DNA of 64,000 nucleotides from CAVTWJ01 sp963849485 (GTDB lineage Bacteria > Oederibacteriota > Muellerivitia > Muellerivitales > Muellerivitaceae). Location: positions 18,493 through 82,492 of the forward strand of contig CAWKIF010000162.1 of the NCBI GenBank assembly GCA_963849485.1, read 5' to 3'. This document shows positions 24,690 to 33,453 of this stretch, one piece after another. The notes below the pieces were generated by a model that saw only the letters and a list, made by a program, of their open reading frames with translations, had not been told where the DNA came from and ran no database searches. Position 1 is the stretch's first letter. Every line of letters begins with the position of its first letter. The position numbers were made by a program, and so were the translations under genes.

Positions 24690-26599
24690 AGGGATTCCTC
24701 GATCGCCATATGGGTGTTTGAAAGCAACTGCTTTTTGGCAAAACGACTCAAGGCCAAAAGCAAAACCGCCAAATCGGACTGAGTTACCCCTTGAATCCGA
24801 GAAGCCTGGCCGAAGGTTTTCGGGTTCAATTTTGATAGTTTTTCCCTGGCTTCCCTTGAGAGTCCTTCGATTTCCAAAAAGGGAAAGTCCGGGGGAATGG
24901 CTTGGTTTTCATTGCGGCTTTGCCGTTGGATCTCTTGGTGCTGCTTTTTAAGGTACCCTTCATATTTGATCTCTACTTCTACCTGAAAAGCGATTTCCGG
25001 ATCCCAATGCAGGTTCTCCGGAAGAATCGGCTTGAGCCCCATATAAGTCACCCAAGGTCGCCTCAAAACCTCCGTGATAGTAAGGGTTCTATCCTGCTTG
25101 GTAAGCTTGAGGGGTTCATAGGGAAGTGTATCGGGAGGAAGGGATTGGGTTTGGAAGGCTTTTAATCCCTTTTTGATTTTGGATCTTTTTTCAATTACGG
25201 CTTCCCGGGCCCATAAGGGAATCAAACCCAATTCGAATCCTTTTTCCATCAATCGTAAGTCGGCATTGTCCGGCCTCAACAAAAGACGGTGTTCTGCCTT
25301 GGAGGTAAAGAGGCGGTAGGGTTCTTCCGTTCCTTTTGTCACCAAATCATCCACTAGAACGCCCATATAGGCTTCACTTCGGGACAAAATAAAAGGGGGA
25401 ACACCTTTAATGGACATTGCGGCGTTGATTCCAGCCCAAAGACCCTGAGCAGCCGCTTCTTCATACCCCGAGGTTCCGTTGATTTGGCCTGCTAGGAAGA
25501 GGTTTTTGACACGATGGGTCTCGAAGGTCGGAGAAACCTGGGTGGGAGGGACGAAATCATACTCTACGGCATAACCGGGCCGGACTATTTCGGCCCTTTC
25601 CAAACCTGGAACCGTATGGAGAAAGGCATACTGGACATCCAATGGAAGGGATGTAGAGAGTCCGTTCAAATAAAACTCGTTCGACTCGAGGCCCTCGGGC
25701 TCCAAAAAGATCTGGTGGCGTGATTTATCTGGAAATTTAACCACCTTATCCTCAATGGATGGGCAATATCGTGGTCCTATTCCTTTAATGGTGCCGGAGT
25801 AAAGCGGGGATCGGGACATATTATCCCGGATGGTTTGATGAGTCTGGTTGTTCGTGTAGGTTATGTAACAAGGCACTTGGCGTTGGAGAGGAAACTGGGT
25901 TGTGAAATGAGAGATGGGAAGGGGATTTTCATCCCCCCATTGGGTTTCGGTCTTTGAAAAATCAATTGATTCCTTAAGGACTCTCGGGTTCGTCCCAGTT
26001 TTTAACCGGCCGATATCGAAACCTAACTCCCTCAAATGAGCGGAAAGACCCTTCGAAGCCAATTCTCCTGTTCGTCCTCCCTCAATTTTTGTCTCGCCCA
26101 CATGCATCAATCCATTCAGGAAGGTTCCTGTCGTTATAACCACAGCTTTGCAATGGATCTGCTCCCCATACTGGGTGATGACCCCCATGACGATTCCATT
26201 CTCAACGATCAGTCGTTCCACCATCGTTTGTAGTGCGGTTAAACCGTCTTGATGGAGTATGGTTTGGCGCATCTTTTGGTTATAAAGGTCTTTATCACAT
26301 TGCGCCCGGAAACCCCAAACAGCAGGTCCTTGGGTTCGGTTCAGGATTCGGGATTGAATGGAAGTCGCATCCGTCGCCTTGGCCATCTCACCGCCTAAGG
26401 CATCGATCTCCCGCACCAAATGACCTTTGGCTAAACCCCCGATGGCCGGATTGCAGCTCATCTTAGCGATGGTGTCTAAATTCATTGTGAGAAGAGCTGT
26501 CTTCAATCCTAAACGAGCGCAACACAAGGAAGCCTCACAACCCGCGTGGCCCGCACCGATAACAATCACATCGTAATATGAAGAATTTTTTTCTGACAA
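24686..26599 (-). CDS. mnmG: tRNA uridine 5-carboxymethylaminomethyl modification enzyme MnmG
   Basis: 637 residues. FAD-binding N terminus VIVIGAGHAGCEASLCCARLG, then NPAIGGLAKGHLVREIDALGG, the conserved RILNRTQGPAVWGFRAQCDK, GRTGELASKGLSAHLRELG and the C-terminal LFLAGQINGTSGYEEAAAQG with TSRAEHR-like TSKAEHRLLLRPDNAD. With MnmE it modifies the wobble uridine of certain tRNAs, using FAD and methylene-THF. It forms an operon with rsmG; mnmE is encoded upstream on the same strand after 310 bp. Confidence 0.97.
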   Translation of the reverse strand: MSEKNSSYYDVIVIGAGHAGCEASLCCARLGLKTALLTMNLDTIAKMSCNPAIGGLAKGHLVREIDALGGEMAKATDATSIQSRILNRTQGPAVWGFRAQCDKDLYNQKMRQTILHQDGLTALQTMVERLIVENGIVMGVITQYGEQIHCKAVVITTGTFLNGLMHVGETKIEGGRTGELASKGLSAHLRELGFDIGRLKTGTNPRVLKESIDFSKTETQWGDENPLPISHFTTQFPLQRQVPCYITYTNNQTHQTIRDNMSRSPLYSGTIKGIGPRYCPSIEDKVVKFPDKSRHQIFLEPEGLESNEFYLNGLSTSLPLDVQYAFLHTVPGLERAEIVRPGYAVEYDFVPPTQVSPTFETHRVKNLFLAGQINGTSGYEEAAAQGLWAGINAAMSIKGVPPFILSRSEAYMGVLVDDLVTKGTEEPYRLFTSKAEHRLLLRPDNADLRLMEKGFELGLIPLWAREAVIEKRSKIKKGLKAFQTQSLPPDTLPYEPLKLTKQDRTLTITEVLRRPWVTYMGLKPILPENLHWDPEIAFQVEVEIKYEGYLKKQHQEIQRQSRNENQAIPPDFPFLEIEGLSREAREKLSKLNPKTFGQASRIQGVTQSDLAVLLLALSRFAKKQLLSNTHMAIEESL

Positions 26600-26909
26600 A
26601 AGATCCTCTTCCGTAAATTTTTGAATTTATAACACAACCACGAAGAGGGAGCAACGAATGGGAGAAGTAGGATTATAGATTAAAAATCAAGTTTGATAGA
26701 TCTATTGTTCCACGTGGAACTAATTTCACTCACTTAAAAATTAGATTTGTATTTAATAAATTAAAATTTCACAAAAGGAGGAGAGTTAGGTCGAGATTTC
26801 ATTTAAACAAAACACGGGGGCATAGTTTGACTAAGAAAATATCTATTGGTTTAAAAGGAAAATCATTCACATTTGAATCAACCAGCAAGTGGTATACTTT
26901 TGTATTCCT
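26600..26909. other. Intergenic region between mnmE and mnmG
   Basis: 310 AT-rich base pairs without a supported gene. It contains the second parS-like site (26706-26721). A weak candidate promoter for mnmG on the minus strand is TTGCTC, 17 bp, TATAAA (-10 at 26626-26631). Confidence 0.45.
26706..26721. promoter_or_regulatory. parS-like centromere site 2
   Basis: 16-mer containing the same 14-bp palindrome GTTCCACGTGGAAC as site 1; only the last base differs from the parS consensus form. It is 2.8 kb from site 1, on the other side of the mnmG-rsmG pair. Confidence 0.8.
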
Positions 26910-28274
26910 TTATTTGCCAATACAAAATTTACTGAATATTTCCTCAAAAGCCGCTGCGTTTAAATTCCGACCTCTAATTCGGCCAAAAGCCAAAAGAGCT
27001 TCCCGAAGTTCCTCGGACCAAAGTTCCATTGATTCTTTTTTCCTTACTAATTCCTTTAGTCTTATTAAACATCTTTCGGCGTTTTCGATTTCTTTTTTAT
27101 GTCGTTCATTCGTCAATAAGATTGTTTCTCCAGCTTGTGAGTTTTCAATGTGGTACTCTAATGATTTCGTTAATGTTTCCAATCCCTTTCCTGTCACGCA
27201 TGAAATGGCAAATGCATGATCCTTATTCAAAATTAATTCTTTCCATTTAGAGTTTTGATCCAAGTCTATTTTGTTGAAAATAGTCCAGGTACGGTCCTTG
27301 GGCAAACATTCACGCTTTAGGACTTCGAGAGATTCTTCCGGTTGGTTTGAATCGACAAGCCAAAAAAGAAGATCGGCCTCGCCCAATATATCCTTGCTTC
27401 TACGAATTCCTTCTAATTCTACTTCTTGATTCGTTTCCCTAATTCCTGCGGTATCAAAAAAACTTATTCTAATTCCATTGATCCAAACCTCGCCTTCCAA
27501 TACATCCCTGGTAGTTCCGGGTTCTGGAGTAACGATGGCCCTGGGACGTCCTAAGAGCGCATTTAACAAACTGGATTTTCCAACATTCGGAGGCCCCACT
27601 ATCGCAATTATTAATCCATCTCGAATAACTTTTCCTTGCTGATAACTTTTACTTAATTTACTCAATGCTTCCAAACATATTTGAACTTTTTTTGAATACT
27701 CCGTCTCATCCAAAGGTTCTAAACCCTCTTCCGAAAACTCCAGCCTAGCTTCAATTACCAAATAGAGGGCTTTGAGGTTCTCTTCCATTGGCTCTAAATG
27801 GGCCGCCAAACCTCCAGTTAATTGTCGGATTGCCTGACGCCGATAAGCCTCTCCTTGAGAAGAAACGAGTGATTCGACCGCTTCAGCCTGAGTTAAATCC
27901 AAACGGCCATTTACAAAGGCGCGGTAAGTAAATTCACCTGGATAAGCTATCCGAACACCCAGCTTGACCAACAAACTTAATAGTGTCTTAAGAAGGGAAG
28001 GACTCCCATGGACATGGAACTCAACAACATCCTCAGCCGTAAAACTATTGGGTCGTGGCATTATCAAGAGCAAACCTTCATCCAGTAAATCAGCCGTATC
28101 GGGATCTTGGAACCATCCCAATAAAATCTGGCGCTTGAGATTGATAACTTTTTTTGATTTGAATAATGTTTGGGCCGCTAAAAAAGCTTTTGGACCTGAC
28201 ACACGTACGATACCGATTCCACCCATTCCAGGTGGAGTCGCCACGGCCGCAATCGTATCTCCCATTTCGTACAT
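26910..28274 (-). CDS. mnmE: tRNA modification GTPase MnmE
   Basis: 454 residues. N-terminal folate-binding domain starting GDTIAAVATPPGMGGIGIVRVSG, a helical domain, an inserted G domain (G1 VGPPNVGKSSLLNALLG, G3 FFDTAGIRE, G4 FNKIDL) and the C-terminal FCIGK motif whose cysteine is essential. MnmE works with MnmG on the wobble uridine of tRNA. The start may be the ATG at 28274 or three codons later. It lies 50 bp downstream of the terminator that follows jag, so some read-through from the rpmH operon is possible. Confidence 0.97.
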   Translation of the reverse strand: MYEMGDTIAAVATPPGMGGIGIVRVSGPKAFLAAQTLFKSKKVINLKRQILLGWFQDPDTADLLDEGLLLIMPRPNSFTAEDVVEFHVHGSPSLLKTLLSLLVKLGVRIAYPGEFTYRAFVNGRLDLTQAEAVESLVSSQGEAYRRQAIRQLTGGLAAHLEPMEENLKALYLVIEARLEFSEEGLEPLDETEYSKKVQICLEALSKLSKSYQQGKVIRDGLIIAIVGPPNVGKSSLLNALLGRPRAIVTPEPGTTRDVLEGEVWINGIRISFFDTAGIRETNQEVELEGIRRSKDILGEADLLFWLVDSNQPEESLEVLKRECLPKDRTWTIFNKIDLDQNSKWKELILNKDHAFAISCVTGKGLETLTKSLEYHIENSQAGETILLTNERHKKEIENAERCLIRLKELVRKKESMELWSEELREALLAFGRIRGRNLNAAAFEEIFSKFCIGK

Positions 28275-28322
28275 TTCAATTCACTGTACCACAACTCCGG
28301 TTCCTTCCTCCTGACCGGAAAA

Positions 28323-28356
28323 TAAAAAAAGCCCTTCCCCTGAAGGGAAGGGCTTA
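28323..28356 (-). terminator. Rho-independent terminator after jag
   Basis: On the minus strand AGCCCTTCCC, loop, GGGAAGGGCT followed by a run of seven T. It ends the rpmH-rnpA-yidD-yidC-jag operon. Confidence 0.93.
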
Positions 28357-28371
28357 TAAATACTCTATAAG

Positions 28372-29430
28372 TTAAACTCGATTTCCGATGTTGTCGTCCA
28401 ACTCCTTTTCAGGAACAATAATATTTCCTGGCTCGGGTTGTTCGCCAACAATAGGTTGTTTTTCTTCCAAGTCATTTCCTACTGGGGCATTGAGTTGAAC
28501 CAACTCGTCTTTCGCAACCTGGGCTGGTTCAGGAATTATATTCTTGGGTTCGGACTTAACCTTAGGAACAATCACCACTTTTCGCCGAAGACCTTCCCCG
28601 CGGCTTTCAGTAGTGACATGTTCATGATCTTTCAAGGTCAGATGTACAACCCGCCGATCCTTGGAACTCATAGGCCTTAAGGGTACCTCAACACCAGTTT
28701 CTTTTGCTTTTTGAGCGAGACTCATGGCCATTTCCTTCAACTTATCCTTTTGCCTTTCCAAATAGCTTTCCACATCCACGATAACGAGGGTACGCTCATC
28801 CCCCGTCAATCGCTGAACCATCTTGTTGACTAGGTATTGCATGGCTTCTAAGGTATGCCCATGTCGGCCGATAAGCGTTCCGCCCGAAGGCCCCAGGATG
28901 TTCAAAACCGTATTCCCATCCGAATCCTTCAAGACTTTCACCGTATCTGGCAAACTCATCCCCTTTAATAACTGGGCCAAACATGCCTCTGCGTAAGAGG
29001 GAATAGCGGGCGCTTTTAAGGCGATTCGAATCTTTGCGGGTTTAGACCCTATCCCTAAAAAGCCTTTCGCTCCCTCATCCACCGTTTCGGATTTTAAATC
29101 ATTAACTTGAATTCCAAAACGTTTGGAGGCTTCTTGTAAGGCAACCTCCGCTGTCTTCCCTTCCACTTCCAACCATGCTCCATTTGAACGGTGGGAAACA
29201 TTTCGCTCCCCCTGAAGCTCGGATCGTTCAAAACGGTTCGGCCGATTGGCTCCGTAGGGAGGCCGGTTGCTTGAATGACGGGAAGGACCACTAGCAGGAC
29301 GACGATCGGGACGGGCTGGTTGGCGATCCGACCGGGGATGAGGGCCCCGGTTTTCCCTGGGATGAGGACCGCCAGAGCTTGGCCTCGAAGAGCCGGGTTT
29401 TCCTGACTGCTGATTCGAATAATTTCTCAT
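28372..29430 (-). CDS. jag: Jag/KhpB-type RNA-binding protein (Jag-N, KH, R3H)
   Basis: 352 residues from the ATG at 29430, which overlaps nothing and has TTGAGG upstream. A basic, disordered N-terminal region rich in Arg/Pro/Ser (~80 residues) comes first. Then a Jag-N domain (WLEVEGKTAEVALQEASKRFGI), a KH domain with GGTLIGRHGHTLEAMQYLVN, and an R3H domain with MSSKDRRVVHLTLKDHEHVTTESRGEG. KhpB binds RNA and influences cell division and envelope growth in Firmicutes. The R/P/S-rich N-terminal extension is unusual for the family. A Glu/Pro-rich tail of ~70 residues closes the protein. Last gene of the operon. Confidence 0.9.
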   Translation of the reverse strand: MRNYSNQQSGKPGSSRPSSGGPHPRENRGPHPRSDRQPARPDRRPASGPSRHSSNRPPYGANRPNRFERSELQGERNVSHRSNGAWLEVEGKTAEVALQEASKRFGIQVNDLKSETVDEGAKGFLGIGSKPAKIRIALKAPAIPSYAEACLAQLLKGMSLPDTVKVLKDSDGNTVLNILGPSGGTLIGRHGHTLEAMQYLVNKMVQRLTGDERTLVIVDVESYLERQKDKLKEMAMSLAQKAKETGVEVPLRPMSSKDRRVVHLTLKDHEHVTTESRGEGLRRKVVIVPKVKSEPKNIIPEPAQVAKDELVQLNAPVGNDLEEKQPIVGEQPEPGNIIVPEKELDDNIGNRV

Positions 29431-29434
29431 ACTC

Positions 29435-31159
29435 TCAAGCCTCAACTTTCTTCATGGCATTTTTAATTTCCAAGTTCACAATCTTTTGCTGAATGATCGA
29501 TAAGACGTTCGTAATCATCCAGTACAACAGGAGTCCTGAAGGCCATTGCAAGGAAATAATGGTCAGGAACACCGGAAAAAACCACATCATGAATTTCTGT
29601 TGGCCGGTCGCCATATTGGCGGACTGGCCCGACACCCTCTGCTGGACGATCATAGATACGCCCATAAGAAGGGGTAATACAAGGTACGGATCCTTCAGCG
29701 TCAAATCGGTAAGCCAAAGAAAGTGGGCTCCCCGCAACTCGATACAATGACCCAAAGTAGCATAGAGGGCAAAAAACACAGGCATTTGGAAAAGTAGTGG
29801 CAGGCATCCCCCCAAAGGATTGATGCCGGCCTGCTGGTATAGCTTCATGGTTTCTTCCTGCTGTTTTTGCTTATCGTCAGGATACTTCCGCTTCAACGCC
29901 TCCAGTTTGGGCTGGATTTCTTTCATCTTTTTCTGGGTGAGGTTCATGTTTTTGTAACTGGAATGGGTCGGAAACCATAGCACGACCTTGATCAAAACCG
30001 AGAGCAAGAGAATGGCCAATCCCCAGTTGTGCGAAAAAGCAAAAAACCATTTTAAAAGTCCAAGCATATAAACACTGATGAAGCCGAACATCCCAAAATC
30101 CACTACACTTTCCAACTGTAGGTGAAGACTCTTTAAGAGCGAATAATCCTGCGGACCGAAAAAAAGCTGTCCTTTTCTTAAGAAAGACTGTCCCTGTTGA
30201 AGCGCCTGGCCCTGGAAAACGAGGAAAGGCCTGGGATTAAAGGAATTGAGGTCTAGAACTGGATTGGGGTTTTCCTCGGAAGTCGGTTTCCAAGCATGGG
30301 TATCTCGAACCACTCGTACTGAAGCACCTCCTGTGGATGGATCGGGAATAAGAGCAGCCATAAAAAACTGGTTGGCCAAGGCGGTCCACGACACAGGCGA
30401 GGGTATTTCTGAGCTTTCCTGGCTTTTCTTAAGGGTTTCCGAACTGACATGGTCACCCGAAAGTGTAGCCACCCGGTATCCACGAACTCTCGATTGGGTA
30501 CCGGTTACTTCCTCCAGCCCCAAGGTATCCGACCATTGAACGGCGAGAGGAGACGCTGCCAATGCGGAATGCCCCAATTGAGATACCGCCACTTCAAAAT
30601 CAATTAGATAACTCCCGTTTTTAAAATGGAACGTCTTGGTCAATTGGGTCCCGCCCTCATTGAGGGTCGTAAAAGTTAATACAGCCGTCTCACCCGGCTT
30701 CAGAAGTTTCGAAGAAGAATTTCCATCCACGCGATAAACCCTTTGGTCCGAGTCCGGCTCGGCGGCGTAATCGACCTGAAAGGGTTTTGGTCTTCCTGGA
30801 TCTGAATCAATTAATTGAATAGGTTTCTGGGTTTGACGGTTCAAATATTTTTTAAGAGCGAAGCCCGTCATCAAGGCGCCTTGGTTAGTGAAGGTGGCAA
30901 TATATTCATCCGTCTCAACTGTCCAGGTGGCTACTGGAACGGGAGACAGTTTAGGGATAGCCGTAAGAGAAGTTGAAGATCGGGTTGAAGAAACTGGAGT
31001 GCTCCCATGAGCCGTTATTTGGGGAGTAAAGACCATTCCCGGTGTAGCGGTCACTTGAGAAGTTGGAGGCGTGGGAGGGGCAGGCATAAAATAAGTCGAC
31101 ACAAACAGAATCAACATTGAAAGGACTAGAAACAAAACAAGACGGCCTTGATTTTCCAA
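29435..31159 (-). CDS. yidC: Membrane protein insertase YidC
   Basis: 574 residues from the TTG at 31159; this start puts the first helix (RLVLFLVLSMLILFVSTYF) six residues from the N terminus, as in other YidC proteins, and has GGGGG upstream. An ATG-type start 60 nt earlier would lie inside yidD. A large periplasmic domain (~residues 30-340) marks the Gram-negative form. The conserved insertase core follows: NWGLAILLLSVLIKVVLWFPTH, QQAGINPLGGCLPLLFQMP and QWPSGLLLYWMITN. It inserts and folds inner-membrane proteins with or without SecYEG. The usual rpmH-rnpA-yidD-yidC-jag order is intact. Confidence 0.96.
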   Translation of the reverse strand: MENQGRLVLFLVLSMLILFVSTYFMPAPPTPPTSQVTATPGMVFTPQITAHGSTPVSSTRSSTSLTAIPKLSPVPVATWTVETDEYIATFTNQGALMTGFALKKYLNRQTQKPIQLIDSDPGRPKPFQVDYAAEPDSDQRVYRVDGNSSSKLLKPGETAVLTFTTLNEGGTQLTKTFHFKNGSYLIDFEVAVSQLGHSALAASPLAVQWSDTLGLEEVTGTQSRVRGYRVATLSGDHVSSETLKKSQESSEIPSPVSWTALANQFFMAALIPDPSTGGASVRVVRDTHAWKPTSEENPNPVLDLNSFNPRPFLVFQGQALQQGQSFLRKGQLFFGPQDYSLLKSLHLQLESVVDFGMFGFISVYMLGLLKWFFAFSHNWGLAILLLSVLIKVVLWFPTHSSYKNMNLTQKKMKEIQPKLEALKRKYPDDKQKQQEETMKLYQQAGINPLGGCLPLLFQMPVFFALYATLGHCIELRGAHFLWLTDLTLKDPYLVLPLLMGVSMIVQQRVSGQSANMATGQQKFMMWFFPVFLTIISLQWPSGLLLYWMITNVLSIIQQKIVNLEIKNAMKKVEA

Positions 31160-31176
31160 GGAATACCCCCGGTTTT

Positions 31177-31398
31177 TTATGAAACCGGGTGGAAACCCCC
31201 AGATGAGGCGGGATGGCAACGGCTCAAACGTTTAAAACCCATGACAAAGCCTTTTAAAACACCATATTTTTCAACGGCTTGACGGGTATATTCGGAGCAA
31301 GTGGGCGTAAAACGGCAAGAGGGGGGAAGGTAAGGCGAAACGATCGTTTGATACCCCTTGATGAAAAGTAGAAGCCCTTGCTTCAAAAGTTTGTCCAT
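31177..31398 (-). CDS. yidD: Membrane protein insertion efficiency factor YidD
   Basis: 73 residues with the full YidD signature YQTIVSPYLPPSCRFTPTCSEYTRQAVEKYG and LSRCHP. It is a small amphipathic inner-membrane-associated protein that assists YidC. Between rnpA and yidC on the same strand, 16 bp from each. Confidence 0.96.
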   Translation of the reverse strand: MDKLLKQGLLLFIKGYQTIVSPYLPPSCRFTPTCSEYTRQAVEKYGVLKGFVMGFKRLSRCHPASSGGFHPVS

Positions 31399-31414
31399 TT
31401 CTAATTCCCTAAAA

Positions 31415-31771
31415 TCATCTCATCCGGGGGAGAAGTCCGGCCTTTTTTGTGAGTTCGAGAAAAGAATGCCTTATCTCTTCGTAGGCCCGGCCCGCACTTC
31501 CCCGCCGGGGTATCAGAATAATCTGGTAACCCCCGCGGAAACGCTCTTTTTCCACCCGATAAATTTCGCGAAGTCGCCTCTTGAGTCGGTTGCGTTGGTT
31601 GGCCTTTCCCAAAGCCCTTCCCAACGAGACGCCGAATTTTCTAAGTTTGGGATCTTCGCTGAATTGCACATAAAGCAAAAAATCTCGATCTTCCCATTTA
31701 CTGCAACGCTGGAAAACCGACTTGAAATCCTTTGAGGTTCTAAGCCGCTCCGATTTTTCAAAACGCGGCAT
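31415..31771 (-). CDS. rnpA: Ribonuclease P protein component
   Basis: 118 residues. N-terminal FEKSERLRTSKDFKSVFQ and the central RNA-binding motif LGKANQRNRLKRRLREIYR define the RnpA protein, which helps the RNase P RNA process tRNA 5' ends. It begins 21 bp after the rpmH stop. No RNase P RNA gene was seen in the window. Confidence 0.95.
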   Translation of the reverse strand: MPRFEKSERLRTSKDFKSVFQRCSKWEDRDFLLYVQFSEDPKLRKFGVSLGRALGKANQRNRLKRRLREIYRVEKERFRGGYQIILIPRRGSAGRAYEEIRHSFLELTKKAGLLPRMR

Positions 31772-31792
31772 TAAAAACCTTTTTTAAGTCTC

Positions 31793-31930
31793 TTATTGAA
31801 CGCTGACCCGCAACCGACCCTTCTTACGGCGCGAGCTTAAAACCCTGCGTCCACCGACAGTCTTCATACGGCTTCGAAAACCGTGTACCTTCTGTCTTTT
31901 ACGCTTATTCGGTTGAAAAGTTCTCTTCAT
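31793..31930 (-). CDS. rpmH: 50S ribosomal protein L34
   Basis: A 45-codon gene, shorter than most ORF cut-offs. Translation begins MKRTFQPNKRKRQKVHGFR and ends RRKKGRLRVSVQ, the full L34 sequence pattern. SD-like AAAGGAAAATAAC upstream. First gene of the rpmH-rnpA-yidD-yidC-jag operon. Confidence 0.97.
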   Translation of the reverse strand: MKRTFQPNKRKRQKVHGFRSRMKTVGGRRVLSSRRKKGRLRVSVQ

Positions 31931-32026
31931 TTAAAGTTATTTTCCTTTACGTATTGGCCCAGGCCTTCTAAAACGAAAAGGCTTGTTGGGGCCGAGGCTC
32001 TTCATCTGTCCTGGGAAAAGTGAGCT

Positions 32027-32056
32027 ATATTATCTTAGGTATTCCAAAACCGTCAA
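32027..32056 (-). promoter_or_regulatory. Candidate promoter of the rpmH operon
   Basis: Minus strand: TTGACG (32051-32056), 18-bp spacer, TAATAT (32027-32032). Start near 32,020 would give a leader of ~90 nt. The leader contains an inverted CCCAGG/CCTGGG pair. Confidence 0.55.
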
Positions 32057-32136
32057 TGAAACCCTCTTATTATTTATTCCTTTCTTTATCTGGTATTCCA
32101 TTTGGTTTAATCCACAGCCGGTGGTAAAAAAGAACC

Positions 32137-32673
32137 ATGCCCGCTCAAATTCAACTCATTCTGGGTGGTGCCCGTTCGGGAAAATCTCGATTCGCCCTAT
32201 CCCAAGGGGATGAAAAAACTTTCCCTCGGAAAATATTTTTGGCCACTGCTTTACCTTTGGATGAAGAAATGAATTCCCGAATCGTTCGCCACCAAAAGGA
32301 ACGAAGCCCAGAATGGATCACCCTCGAAGAACCTTATCTTTTGAGAGAAAAATTAGAGACCAACTCTCAGCCGATGGCTTTAATCATTATTGATTGTGCG
32401 ACCCTATGGATTTCCAATCTTCTCTGCGGTGTAGGAGGCCCGGCTCTCTCTCCTCCTCAGGTGGAAGAAGAAATCGATAACTTGATTGAATATTTACCCA
32501 ATTTATCGGGAGTTATCAGAATTGTTACCAACGAGGTTGGACTTGGAATCATTCCCGACAATCTTCTCAGCCGCCAGTTTTGCGATCTTCAAGGACGCTT
32601 AAATCAGAAGATGGCATATATTGCCGAGGAAGTTATTTTCATGACCGCAGGCATTTCAAGAAAAATAAAATAA
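32137..32673 (+). CDS. cobU: Adenosylcobinamide kinase / guanylyltransferase
   Basis: 178 residues. P-loop LILGGARSGKSRFAL at the N terminus, then IFLATALPLDEEMNSRIVRHQKER and later LIIIDCATLWISNLL and VTNEVGLGIIPDNLLSRQFCDLQGRLNQKMA, all typical of CobU/CobP. The enzyme phosphorylates adenosylcobinamide and attaches GMP, preparing it for lower-ligand attachment. First gene of a cobU-X-cobT-cobS-cbiX run; divergent from rpmH. No riboswitch is seen in its 5' region, unlike the btu operons. Confidence 0.93.
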   Translation: MPAQIQLILGGARSGKSRFALSQGDEKTFPRKIFLATALPLDEEMNSRIVRHQKERSPEWITLEEPYLLREKLETNSQPMALIIIDCATLWISNLLCGVGGPALSPPQVEEEIDNLIEYLPNLSGVIRIVTNEVGLGIIPDNLLSRQFCDLQGRLNQKMAYIAEEVIFMTAGISRKIK

Positions 32674-32758
32674 TAAACTCCTTAAATATTGAAAATTGAC
32701 ATGGACATGGGAAACTAGTTTTGTGTATATCGTTTTCATCTTGACGTGAAGAGTTATC

Positions 32759-33373
32759 GTGTCTTTTAAAGCCCCATCTTCCATATCCAAACCAAAATGG
32801 CTCCAAGGTTTGCAAACATTAAATCGCCTATGGGAAAGAGGCTTGCTTCCTGAGGACCTTGAAAAACATTATTTTCTTCATTGGTTTGTGGTTTATTCGG
32901 GCAATATCCTAAAAACCGCCCAAGCATTGCAAATTCACCGAAATACCATTCAAGGTCATTTTTTGAGCTTGGGCTTTTCAAGAAAATCAGTCCTTTTAAG
33001 GCATCAATGGCAGGCCATTAGCCATAAAAATCCAAGATTTTCTTTTGAAAAAAACTTTTTTATTTATTATTCCCGGTTCGGTAAAAAGCCCTTCATGAGT
33101 ATTAAAGAAAATAACCGTCTCATTGGGTTATGGCAGACCAAGTTTCCTTATAAAACTCTCGTGGCCCACTATTTACTATGGTCCCAACGGGCAGGGAAAT
33201 CCAAGGAATGGGTAAGAAAAAAGCTTGGTTATTCCTTTCGGCATCGGGCCCGCCTCTTGAGTCAATTGGTCCATTTGAAATGCCGGGATGGCTTCTGGTT
33301 ATCTCCTTTAAAACCCATTTCTTTCAACATCCGGTCGGCTCGACCTTCCGTCATCCCCCGATGGAAAAAATAA
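32759..33373 (+). CDS. Unknown protein with Fis-type helix-turn-helix, within cobalamin genes
   Basis: 204 residues from a GTG at 32759, basic overall. Residues ~38-75 (YSGNILKTAQALQIHRNTIQGHFLSLG) look like the Fis/NtrC C-terminal DNA-binding helix-turn-helix. A second segment (PYKTLVAHYLLWSQRAGKSKEWVRKKLGYSFRHRARLL) has a similar helix pattern and may be a duplicated, diverged copy. No receiver or AAA+ domain is present. It could be a DNA-binding regulator of the cob genes or an unrelated insert. I do not recognise a family. Real coding is supported by its length, its position 85 bp after cobU and 80 bp before cobT, and the absence of a better ORF. Confidence 0.6.
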   Translation: MSFKAPSSISKPKWLQGLQTLNRLWERGLLPEDLEKHYFLHWFVVYSGNILKTAQALQIHRNTIQGHFLSLGFSRKSVLLRHQWQAISHKNPRFSFEKNFFIYYSRFGKKPFMSIKENNRLIGLWQTKFPYKTLVAHYLLWSQRAGKSKEWVRKKLGYSFRHRARLLSQLVHLKCRDGFWLSPLKPISFNIRSARPSVIPRWKK

Positions 33374-33453
33374 TTTTCTAGCCTCTTTACCCTTCGTTCT
33401 TCTGAGAGACCTATGATAGAAAGGAACCGTTGTTTTAAGCCAAAGGGGAGCCC

